A program made the translations under genes and the position numbers. From contig JAEZXM010000437.1 in the NCBI GenBank assembly GCA_023419875.1, forward strand, positions 1 to 13,220: a stretch of DNA of 13,220 nt, given 5' to 3'. Numbering within the stretch: position 1 is the stretch's first letter; each line of letters begins with the position of its first letter. This DNA is from Pseudomonadota bacterium. GTDB taxonomy: Bacteria; Myxococcota; Myxococcia; Myxococcales; Anaeromyxobacteraceae. The notes below the pieces were generated by a model. That model was given only the letters and a program-made list of their open reading frames with translations. It had not been told where the DNA came from and made no database searches. Of the stretch, positions 1-6,021 are shown piece after piece.

Positions 1-179
1 GCGTGTGCGTGCTCCCGTGCACGACGCGGTACCTCGTGACGGGCACTCCTCCTTCGCCGTGACCGAACCCAGGTGTCCGCCGCGCGGACGGGCGGCCGCG
101 GCGCGGACCATCGGCGGAGGCGTGGAGGCCGAGCGATCGCGTGTTTGGCGCTGGCACGCCTCCTGCCTTGGCGCTGCCC
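1..179. other. Left edge of window, no gene assigned
   Basis: An open frame from 5 to 505 overlaps the RAYT-like gene in another frame and is Pro/Arg/His-rich, the pattern expected from reading GC-rich DNA out of frame. Apart from the palindromic element at 71-110 and a GGAGG at 124-128, nothing recognisable is present. Confidence 0.5.
71..110. repeat. GC-rich palindromic element upstream of the RAYT-like gene (REP-like candidate)
   Basis: GTCCGC (75-80) and GCGGAC (84-89) form a perfect 6-bp hairpin with a CGC loop, followed by the palindrome GCGGCCGC at 92-99. The 13-base word at 75-87 recurs exactly at 1271-1283 on the other side of the RAYT-like gene, where a GCGGCCGC palindrome is also present. 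RAYT genes are typically flanked by REP elements, so this is a candidate, but such words also arise by chance in GC-rich DNA. Confidence 0.4.
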
Positions 180-1067
180 ATGACCGCGCCCCGACGCATC
201 CTCCGCCGCGCCACCTATCTCCTCTCGCGCCGCTGCACCCAGCGCGAGTACTTGCTCAAGCCCTCGCCCCTCACGAACCTCACCCTCAAGTACGTCCTCG
301 CCATCGCGGCCGACCGCTACGGCGTCCTCATCCACGCCGCCTGTTTCATGAGCAACCACTTTCATCTCGTGGTCACCGACGTCCTCGGAAACCTTCCCGA
401 GTTCACCCGCATCCTCGACGGCATCATCGCCAAGGCTCTCAACTCGCTCTACGGCCGCTGGGAGAACCTCTGGGCTCCCTCGAGCTACAGCGCCGTCCTC
501 CTTGAATCCCCCGAGGACATCATCGAGAAGGTCGCCTATACCCTCGCCAATCCGGCCAGCGCCGGCCTCGTCGAGCACGGCCGACAGTGGCCCGGCGTCT
601 GGTCCGATCCGTGGTCCATCGGGGAGCAAGGACGGTGGATCGAGCGGCCGGGCCACTACTTCAGCGCCTCGATGCCGGAAAGGGAGTGGCTGGAGTTCTC
701 TTTGCCGCCCGGCTTCAGGTCGGTCGAGGCGTTTCGGGCGAAAGTCATCGCCCGCGTGAACGAGCTCGAGAGGGCCGCCGCAGCGGAGCGCGAAGCCAAA
801 GGGTTGAGGGTGCTGGGCGCCCGCGGGGTCATGAGGCAGAGGCACACTGAGCGGCCCGCCACGTACGAGCCCCACCGCGTGCTCGCCCCTCGGGTCGCCG
901 CCCGGGACAAGTGGAAGAGGATGGAGCTGCTCCAGCAGCTGGTGGAGTTCCTCAAGAGCTACCGCAGGGCGTGGGAGAAGTTCTGTGGTGGCGACCGGAA
1001 AGCCGTCTTTCCTCACGGCACCTACCTCATGCGCGTGAGGTTCGGCGTGGCCTGCGCGAGCAGCTGA
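180..1067 (+). CDS. REP-associated tyrosine transposase-like protein (RAYT, Y1_Tnp fold)
   Basis: RAYT proteins are single-copy HUH nucleases that bind and cut REP palindromes and do not form classical insertion sequences. From the ATG at 180 the protein is 295 aa. The HUH metal-binding motif is NHFHLVV (His60 and His62), preceded by the usual A-C-F-M-S-N lead-in. The next helix reads IIAKALN followed by SLYGRWENLW (about 82-98); family members normally carry the catalytic Tyr just before that Asn, and here those positions are Ile and Ala, with the nearest Tyr at 91. The C-terminal part (about 190-295) is basic and charged and ends in an FPHGTY-type motif I associate with myxobacterial members, so the gene looks full length. 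An in-frame GTG at 141 with GGAGG at 124-128 is an alternative start adding 13 residues; I chose 180 because the recognisable family sequence begins there. The 3' half uses AGG for Arg at least nine times, unlike its neighbours. Family call is firm; activity is uncertain. Confidence 0.8.
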   Translation: MTAPRRILRRATYLLSRRCTQREYLLKPSPLTNLTLKYVLAIAADRYGVLIHAACFMSNHFHLVVTDVLGNLPEFTRILDGIIAKALNSLYGRWENLWAPSSYSAVLLESPEDIIEKVAYTLANPASAGLVEHGRQWPGVWSDPWSIGEQGRWIERPGHYFSASMPEREWLEFSLPPGFRSVEAFRAKVIARVNELERAAAAEREAKGLRVLGARGVMRQRHTERPATYEPHRVLAPRVAARDKWKRMELLQQLVEFLKSYRRAWEKFCGGDRKAVFPHGTYLMRVRFGVACASS

Positions 1068-1189
1068 TCCGCTCTCCTTGGCCGTCCCACACACCTCGGA
1101 CTCTTGATCGCGACCCGCACGCTCGGAGGGAGAACCTCGCCCTGAGCATACGGACGCGGTCGTCTGCGCCTCTCGCTCACTTCCTTTTA

Positions 1190-1235
1190 GACGCGAATCC
1201 GCTCACCGCGGCGCCAAGCGGCGGCCGTTCGCGTC
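1190..1235. repeat. 8-bp perfect inverted repeat with GC-rich interior
   Basis: GACGCGAA at 1190-1197 is the exact reverse complement of TTCGCGTC at 1228-1235. Inside the arms, CCGC (1199-1202) can pair with GCGG (1221-1224), which extends the stem with small bulges. It lies 122 bp after the RAYT-like stop codon. It may be a REP-like unit or a structured 3' untranslated region. Confidence 0.5.
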
Positions 1236-1267
1236 CGTGCGCCCTCTGGAACCGTCCTTCCCACACC

Positions 1268-1306
1268 GAGGTCCGCCGCGCGGCCGCCGTCCGTTTGGCG
1301 GACCTC
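1268..1306. repeat. 10-bp perfect inverted repeat (REP-like unit or T-less bidirectional terminator)
   Basis: GAGGTCCGCC at 1268-1277 pairs perfectly with GGCGGACCTC at 1297-1306 around a 19-nt loop. The left arm contains most of the 13-base word shared with 75-87 upstream of the RAYT-like gene. It sits between two convergent genes, so termination is one possible role; the stretch after 1306 has only scattered Ts and the opposite strand has none. A REP element acted on by the adjacent RAYT is the alternative. Confidence 0.5.
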
Positions 1307-1318
1307 TGGGTTGGGTTT

Positions 1319-1342
1319 GCCCTGCCCTGCCCTGCCCTGCCC
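1319..1342. repeat. Short tandem repeat, GCCCT x4 plus a partial unit
   Basis: Four perfect GCCCT units (1319-1338) plus a partial fifth unit end a few bases before the VOC gene stop codon. It is non-coding on both strands and is a likely replication-slippage tract. Confidence 0.75.
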
Positions 1343-1348
1343 CGGCCT

Positions 1349-1720
1349 TCACGCCGTCCCGTGCAGCCCGACGCGGTTCCCCTCGGTATCCAGGATGTAC
1401 GCGAAGACGCCGCGACCGGGAATCGGCCGCTTGCCCACCAGGATCTTCCCGCCAGCAGGCTCCACCCGCGCCAGCCAGACGTCGAGGCTGGGACCGGCGC
1501 TGAGATAGATGCGGGAGCCGTACATCGACGGCTTGTCGTCCGGCGAGGAGAAGAGGCACCCGCTCACTTCTCCGTCGCCGTCCTGCTCGAAGAGCGCGGT
1601 CTCCTCGCTCGGGCCGACCGGCAGCCGCTCGAGCTTCCGTCCGGTCAGCCTCTGGTAGAACTCGATGGCGCGGCTCATGTCGCTCACGGGAATGTCGAAC
1701 CAAGCCACCGTGCTGGCCAT
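1349..1720 (-). CDS. VOC superfamily (glyoxalase/bleomycin-resistance fold) protein
   Basis: Small cytoplasmic protein of 123 aa, the usual size for a single-domain VOC protein with two beta-alpha-beta-beta-beta modules. The N-terminal half begins with the typical strand and helix (AWFDIPVSDMSRAIEFYQ, residues 6-23, then LTG). The second half ends with the family signature D-x-E-G-N-x-x-G-L-H (111-120). The open frame extends 39 codons further upstream, but the ATG at 1720 is preceded by GAGGAGG four bases away and starts exactly at the domain, so the longer form is rejected. Members of this subgroup are often annotated as predicted enzymes related to lactoylglutathione lyase without a known substrate, and none can be assigned here. 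It is divergent from the aminotransferase, with a 214-bp shared upstream region. Confidence 0.85.
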   Translation of the reverse strand: MASTVAWFDIPVSDMSRAIEFYQRLTGRKLERLPVGPSEETALFEQDGDGEVSGCLFSSPDDKPSMYGSRIYLSAGPSLDVWLARVEPAGGKILVGKRPIPGRGVFAYILDTEGNRVGLHGTA

Positions 1721-1724
1721 GTCG

Positions 1725-1731
1725 CCTCCTC
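1725..1731 (-). promoter_or_regulatory. Ribosome binding site that fixes the VOC start
   Basis: On the - strand this reads GAGGAGG, near-perfect anti-16S complementarity, four bases before the ATG at 1720. It argues against the longer open frame beginning at 1837. Confidence 0.8.
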
Positions 1732-1746
1732 GACCGAGCGCGATCT

Positions 1747-1760
1747 CGATCCCCTGATCG
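1747..1760. promoter_or_regulatory. Short palindrome upstream of the VOC gene (possible operator)
   Basis: CGATC (1747-1751) and GATCG (1756-1760) are perfect arms around CCCT, 26 bp before the VOC start in the divergent intergenic region. Its position fits a repressor site but five-base arms are weak evidence. I could not identify convincing -35/-10 boxes for either divergent gene in 1735-1919. Confidence 0.2.
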
Positions 1761-1934
1761 GGCTCGGCCGTCTCGTCTTGCCAAGTTACTGCCGGCTCGA
1801 CACCGCAGCCCACCCCCTCCTGGACCGCCGGGACCACAGACGCGCAGGGACATCATGCGGACGCGGATGGTCGCCGATGACGTCGTCACCCGAGAACGTG
1901 GTAGGGCTGGAGCACCTCCAAGGAGCTCCGCACC

Positions 1935-3086
1935 ATGCACACCGCCCGCCGCACCCACGGGTTCGGCGAGTCGGTCATCCGCGGGATGACCCGGCTCGCG
2001 AACGCCCACGGCGCGATCAACCTCGCCCAGGGCTTTCCCAACTTCCCCTGCCCCGACGTCCTGAAGGACGCTGCGGCCCGGGCGATCCGGGAGGAGCTCA
2101 ACCAGTACGCGATCACCTGGGGGTCCCGCCGCCTGCGCGAGGCGATCGCGCGCAAGTACGCCGCCTGGTACGGCCTCGCCGTCGATCCGGAGGAGGAGAT
2201 CACCGTCACCTGCGGCGCGACCGAGGCGATGGCCGCGTCCCTGCTCGCCCTCGTCGACCCCGGGGAGGAGGTGATCGTCTTCGAGCCCTTCTACGAGAAC
2301 TACGGGCCCGACGCGATCCTGTGCGGCGCCGCACCGGTGCACGTGCCGCTCGCGCCCGAGGGCCCACTCGACCTCGATCGCCTGGCGGCGGCCTTCTCGC
2401 CGCGCACGCGCGCCATCATCGTGAACACACCCGGCAACCCCTCCGGCCGCGTCCTCGGCCGGCGTGAGCTGGAGGGCATCGCCTCCCTCTGCCGGCGCCA
2501 CGACGCGTACGCGGTCACGGACGAGATCTACGAGCACATCGTCCACGACGGCGTCCACGTGCCCCTGGCCACGCTCCCCGGGATGCGCGAGCGGACCGTC
2601 ACGATCTCCGGCGCGTCCAAGACGTTCGCCGTCACCGGCTGGCGGATCGGCACCATCGTCGCTCCGCCGCCGCTCACCGCCGCGATCCGGAAGGTCCACG
2701 ACTTCCTCACCGTGGGCGCGCCCGCGCCGCTCCAGGAGGCGGTGGCGACGGCGATCGAGGTGCTCGGCCGGGACTACTACGACGGCATGGCGGCGGAGTA
2801 CCGCCGCAGGCGCGACCTCCTCGTGGCCGCGCTGCGGGACGCGGGCTTCCGTTGCACGCCGCCCGAGGGGGCGTACTACGTCCTCGCCGACTACTCCGCG
2901 CTGTCGGGCGACGACGACGTCGCGTTCGCCCGGAAGCTCGTCGTCGACCACGGCGTCGCCGCCGTACCCGCGTCGAGCTTCTTCGCGCGGCCCGACCCCA
3001 CCCGCCGGCTCGTCCGGTTCGCCTTCTGCAAGACCGACGACGTCCTCGCCGAGGCCGCGCGGCGACTCGCGCACGTGGGGCGGTGA
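1935..3086 (+). CDS. Pyridoxal-phosphate-dependent class I/II aminotransferase (methionine/kynurenine aminotransferase-like)
   Basis: Fold-type I PLP enzyme of 383 aa that transfers an amino group from an amino acid to a 2-oxo acid; cytoplasmic. The N-terminal INLAQGFPNF segment (28-37) is characteristic of the subgroup holding YbdL-type methionine aminotransferases and kynurenine aminotransferases. The cofactor site is complete: NTPGNPSG (164-171) with Asn168, DEIY (196-199) with Asp196 for the pyridine nitrogen, and the Schiff-base Lys229 in SGASKTFAVTGWR. Arg361 in RFAFCK is the expected substrate-carboxylate ligand. Length is normal. The ATG at 1935 has AAGGAG at 1920-1925, nine bases upstream. 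Exact substrate cannot be read from the sequence. It is followed by a separate promoter for the next gene, so it is probably monocistronic. Confidence 0.9.
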   Translation: MHTARRTHGFGESVIRGMTRLANAHGAINLAQGFPNFPCPDVLKDAAARAIREELNQYAITWGSRRLREAIARKYAAWYGLAVDPEEEITVTCGATEAMAASLLALVDPGEEVIVFEPFYENYGPDAILCGAAPVHVPLAPEGPLDLDRLAAAFSPRTRAIIVNTPGNPSGRVLGRRELEGIASLCRRHDAYAVTDEIYEHIVHDGVHVPLATLPGMRERTVTISGASKTFAVTGWRIGTIVAPPPLTAAIRKVHDFLTVGAPAPLQEAVATAIEVLGRDYYDGMAAEYRRRRDLLVAALRDAGFRCTPPEGAYYVLADYSALSGDDDVAFARKLVVDHGVAAVPASSFFARPDPTRRLVRFAFCKTDDVLAEAARRLAHVGR

Positions 3087-3118
3087 CGCTGTAGGTCGGC
3101 CGGAGCCGGGCTCCCACG
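3074..3118 (+). terminator. Possible hairpin terminator after the aminotransferase
   Basis: CGTGGG (3074-3079) can pair with CCCACG (3113-3118), and inside it GGAGC (3102-3106) pairs with GCTCC (3110-3114) around CGG. The outer arm overlaps the end of the coding region and there is no T tract, so this is a weak candidate. Confidence 0.3.
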
Positions 3119-3191
3119 CGTGATTGATCCTCGATTGTCCACGCCTTTCCTGCGCCCCCGATCCGGGACCACTCCCGATTGCCGGTCGTCC

Positions 3192-3221
3192 TTGACCGCG
3201 CGCGTTCCGTGATCGTATACG
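3192..3221 (+). promoter_or_regulatory. Sigma70-like promoter for the M6 metalloprotease gene
   Basis: TTGACC at 3192-3197 matches the -35 consensus at five of six positions. TATACG at 3216-3221 matches the -10 consensus at four of six, with an 18-bp spacer. It would give a leader of roughly 75 nt before the GTG at 3305. This is one of the few AT-containing stretches in the gap, which adds some weight. Confidence 0.55.
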
Positions 3222-3292
3222 CTCCGTGCTTCTCACTCAGAGCGAAACCCGCGCGGACCCCGGCCGGCTCCGCACCGGAGAGCTGCGCGCGA

Positions 3293-3297
3293 AAGGA
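3293..3297 (+). promoter_or_regulatory. Ribosome binding site supporting a GTG start at 3305
   Basis: AAGGA lies seven bases before the GTG at 3305, and the GTG opens directly into a signal peptide. The longer frame from 3179 would begin upstream of the putative promoter, and the ATG at 3326 would shorten the signal peptide's positively charged N-region. Confidence 0.65.
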
Positions 3298-3304
3298 ACC
3301 CCCC

Positions 3305-5872
3305 GTGAACACCCGAAGGTCCTGCATGCCCCATGGACTCGCACGCTGGCTCGTCCCGGCGGCGCTGCTCGTCGCCGCATCATCCGCCCTCGCCTACCCC
3401 CACCTCGGAGAGCGGGTGACGGTGCGCCAGCCCGACGGAACGCCGGTCGAGGTGGTCCTCTGGGGCGACGAGCTCTTCGCGCGCGCCGAGACCCCCGACG
3501 GATACGCGCTCGTGCTCGAGCCCGGCACGAACCGGATCGTCTACGCCAAGGTCGGCCCCGACGGCGAGCTCGTCTCCACCGGCGTCGTCTACACCGGGGA
3601 CGAGGACGCGGTCGTGGGAGGACAGCGCAGGACCCGGACCCGCCCGCACGTCGAGAGCGAGCTCCGGCGCCACGGCGTCACCCGCGGCCTGAAGCACGGG
3701 CGCAAGCAAATGCAGCGGCGCCTCGACACCGCGCGCGGGCACCTCTGGGGCGGCGGCCGCGCACCCTGGAACGACCCGGCGCCCGGTTCGACCGCCTCGC
3801 GGGTGACGGCGCAGAGCCAGGCCCTGCTCGCCGCCGCGCCGACCGGCGCCGTGACCGGGCTCGTCGTGCTGGTCGACTTCCCGGACCGGCCCGCCACCAT
3901 CGCGCAGGCCGAGCTCGAGAACGCGTTCAACGCCGCCACCTACGGCGACGCGCGCGGCTCGATCCGCACCTGGAGCGAGGCCATCTCCTACGGCGCGGTG
4001 AGCGTCAACCACCGGGTCACCGCGTACTACCGTGCCGCGTACCCCACGAGCCATTACCTGCGCGGCGGCGAGGGCGACTACAGCGCGGCGACCGAGCTGA
4101 TGCGCGAGGTGTACGCGTTCATCGAAGGGAACGTGGATCTGCGGACGCTGACCGTCATCAACGGCTCGCTCAGCTCGCTCGCGGTCGTCTACGCCGGCGA
4201 CGTCATCGCCAACGGCTGGGCGAACTCCCTGTGGCCGCACGCCGGCGGCGCGCGGTACACGACCTCCGAGGGCGTCCGGATCTCGCGCTACTACATGAGC
4301 AACCTCGGGACCCGGGTCCCGATCTCGCTCCGCACGCACCGCCACGAGCTGGGCCACTCGTTCTTCAGCTGGCCGGACACCTACGACTACGACGGCGACT
4401 CGAAGAGCGCGGGCGGGTTCGCGATGGAGACGGACATCCCCTGCGCTCCCTTCCGGATGTGGGCCGGATGGATCGGCGTCATCGACGTCGACGGCGTGAA
4501 CCAGACGTACGCGCTCCCGCCGAACGGGGACACCGCCCTCCGCTACCGGAACCCGAGCAACGCGAGGGAGTACTTCATCGTCGAGTACCTGCGGAAGACC
4601 GGCTGGAACGCAAGCGCTCCCGACCAGGGCCTCCTGGTGTGGCACGTGGACGAGGCCGGAGACAACAGCTGGCAGGACATGACGCCCACCCGCCACTACG
4701 AGCTCTCCGTCGAGCAGGCGGACGGCCTGTTCGAGCTCGAGCGGAACATCCGCAGCGGCGCCGACGGAGACCTCTTCCACGCGGGGTACAAGACGGTCTT
4801 CGACGCCACCACCACGCCCAGCAGCAACTGGTGGAGCGGCGCGGCCTCGGGGCTCCGCCTCTCGAACATCGGCCCCATCGCCGAGACGATGACCGTGACC
4901 GTCGGTGACGGCGTACCCAGCAACACCTGCACCCAGCTGCCGCCCGCCATCTCCGGCCTGACCGCCACGGCCACCTCGCCCACCGCCATCAGCATTTCCT
5001 GGACCGCGGTGCCGCCGCCGGCGGACTGCACCATCACCTACAGCGTCTTCCGCAGCACCACCGCGGGGTTCGCGCCCTCACCGACGAACCAGGTCGCCTC
5101 CGGACTCACGTCCCCGTCCTTCACGAGCAGCGGCCTCGCCGCCTCCACGACGTACCACTTCCTCGTGCAGGCGATCGACGCCGCCGGGAGCAGCTCGGCG
5201 GCTTCCTCGGCCACCACCCTGCCCGCCCCGAGCGTCACCGCGCCGCTCACCTGGTACCGGTTCGACGAGACCGCCGGGGCCACCGCCGCGGATGCCTCCG
5301 GGAACGGCCGGACCGCGACGCTCCTGGGCGGCGCGACCTGGACCACGGGGCGCCTCGGGAACGCGGTGAACCTGAGCGGCACGAGCCAGTACGTCTCGCT
5401 GCCGTCCGGCGTCGTCTCCACGCTGGGTGACTTCACCATCGCGACATGGGTGAGGGTCGGCACGTCCCGCACCTGGAGCCGCGTCTTCGACTTCGGGCGC
5501 GGGACCTCCGTGAACATGTTCCTCACCCCGAGGGCCGGGTCGAGCCCGTACCCCGTCCGCTTCGCCATCACGACCGGCGGCGGCGGGGCGGAGCAGCGGA
5601 TCAACGGAACGGCGAGCCTGCCGGTGGGGACCTGGAAGCACGTCGCCGTCACCCTGAGCGGCAACGTCGGCATCCTCTACGTGGACGGCGTCGAGGTGGG
5701 GCGGAACTCGGCCATGACCCTCCGGCCTTCGAGCCTGGGCACCACCACCGCGAACTTTCTCGGCCGCTCGCAGTACGCCGACCCGTACCTGGCCGGCCAG
5801 CTCGACGACTTCCGGATCTACGGGCGCGCCCTGAGCGCGGCGGAGATCCAGGCGGTCATGCAGGGCCAGTAG
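3305..5872 (+). CDS. Secreted M6 family metalloprotease with FnIII and LamG modules
   Basis: Exported zinc protease, 855 aa from the GTG at 3305. Residues 1-30 form a signal peptide (Arg-containing N-region, core WLVPAALLVAASSALA, cleavage probably after ALA before YPHLG). Residues 31-150 match the M6 N-terminal region, with RQPDGT, WGDE and ETPDGYAL stretches. The catalytic domain spans about 180-540; the zinc site is HELGH (347-351, Glu348 catalytic) followed by WPD at 356-358, typical of the M6 group around immune inhibitor A. An FnIII module follows (about 545-640), then a LamG/concanavalin-like jellyroll (about 646-850) starting WYRFDE and ending DDFRIYGRALS. The accessory modules suggest binding to a glycan or cell-surface ligand. 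Expected role is extracellular protein degradation, possibly predation; that role is inference. No lipobox and no sorting tail are seen, so it is probably released. It has its own promoter and a strong terminator. Confidence 0.9.
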   Translation: MNTRRSCMPHGLARWLVPAALLVAASSALAYPHLGERVTVRQPDGTPVEVVLWGDELFARAETPDGYALVLEPGTNRIVYAKVGPDGELVSTGVVYTGDEDAVVGGQRRTRTRPHVESELRRHGVTRGLKHGRKQMQRRLDTARGHLWGGGRAPWNDPAPGSTASRVTAQSQALLAAAPTGAVTGLVVLVDFPDRPATIAQAELENAFNAATYGDARGSIRTWSEAISYGAVSVNHRVTAYYRAAYPTSHYLRGGEGDYSAATELMREVYAFIEGNVDLRTLTVINGSLSSLAVVYAGDVIANGWANSLWPHAGGARYTTSEGVRISRYYMSNLGTRVPISLRTHRHELGHSFFSWPDTYDYDGDSKSAGGFAMETDIPCAPFRMWAGWIGVIDVDGVNQTYALPPNGDTALRYRNPSNAREYFIVEYLRKTGWNASAPDQGLLVWHVDEAGDNSWQDMTPTRHYELSVEQADGLFELERNIRSGADGDLFHAGYKTVFDATTTPSSNWWSGAASGLRLSNIGPIAETMTVTVGDGVPSNTCTQLPPAISGLTATATSPTAISISWTAVPPPADCTITYSVFRSTTAGFAPSPTNQVASGLTSPSFTSSGLAASTTYHFLVQAIDAAGSSSAASSATTLPAPSVTAPLTWYRFDETAGATAADASGNGRTATLLGGATWTTGRLGNAVNLSGTSQYVSLPSGVVSTLGDFTIATWVRVGTSRTWSRVFDFGRGTSVNMFLTPRAGSSPYPVRFAITTGGGGAEQRINGTASLPVGTWKHVAVTLSGNVGILYVDGVEVGRNSAMTLRPSSLGTTTANFLGRSQYADPYLAGQLDDFRIYGRALSAAEIQAVMQGQ

Positions 5873-5888
5873 ACCGCAGGCATCGCGG

Positions 5889-5922
5889 GAGGCGGACCGT
5901 CGAGCGGCGGTCCGCCTTCTAT
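5889..5922 (+). terminator. Rho-independent terminator of the M6 protease gene
   Basis: GGCGGACCG (5891-5899) pairs perfectly with CGGTCCGCC (5908-5916) around an 8-nt loop. The flanking A5890-T5917 pair extends the stem. It is followed by the T-rich stretch TTCTATTCT and starts 17 bp after the stop codon. Confidence 0.85.
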
Positions 5923-6021
5923 TCTGACCTCGCCGAGCCCGTTCCCGGCGAACACGCCACTTAATCCAGTTCCTTGACGAAAGCAGTTGAAGTAAACGTC
6001 CTGCTTCCGTAGCGTGCCTCC
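5923..6021 (+). promoter_or_regulatory. Upstream region of the GH8 gene, promoter only partly recognisable
   Basis: A TTGACG box at 5974-5979 is a good -35 match, but no -10-like hexamer lies 16-18 bp downstream. A second TTGAAG at 5988-5993 also lacks a partner. The local composition is clearly more AT-rich than the coding regions, as expected for a promoter. There is no recognisable ribosome binding site just before the ATG at 6022. Confidence 0.3.

Larger units (their letters stand above)
1068..1348. other. Convergent intergenic region with inverted repeats, no gene seen
   Basis: This 281-bp gap separates two genes that end towards each other. No reading frame in it resembles a protein. 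It contains two separate inverted repeats (1190-1235 and 1268-1306) and a GCCCT tandem run, all listed separately. Neither inverted repeat is followed by a T tract on either strand, so neither is a textbook intrinsic terminator, although the second could still end transcription from both sides. Confidence 0.6.

Noticed and set aside
180..1306. A complete insertion sequence
   Set aside because: No terminal inverted repeats or target-site duplication bracket the RAYT-like gene; the flanking palindromes are of REP type, not IS ends.
911..2467. 518-aa open frame on the + strand
   Set aside because: It overlaps the RAYT-like gene, the convergent gap, the VOC gene and the aminotransferase out of frame, with Arg/Pro-rich sequence and no recognisable domain.
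1203..3236. 677-aa open frame on the - strand
   Set aside because: It lies antisense to the aminotransferase and runs through the VOC gene in another frame. Its translation is low-complexity Arg/Gly/Asp/Val-rich with no family motif, as expected for the antisense of GC-rich coding DNA.
3226..4908. 560-aa + strand open frame inside the protease gene
   Set aside because: It is the +1-shifted shadow of the M6 protease; Arg/Pro/His-rich without a domain, while the overlapping frame has signal peptide, HELGH and modules.
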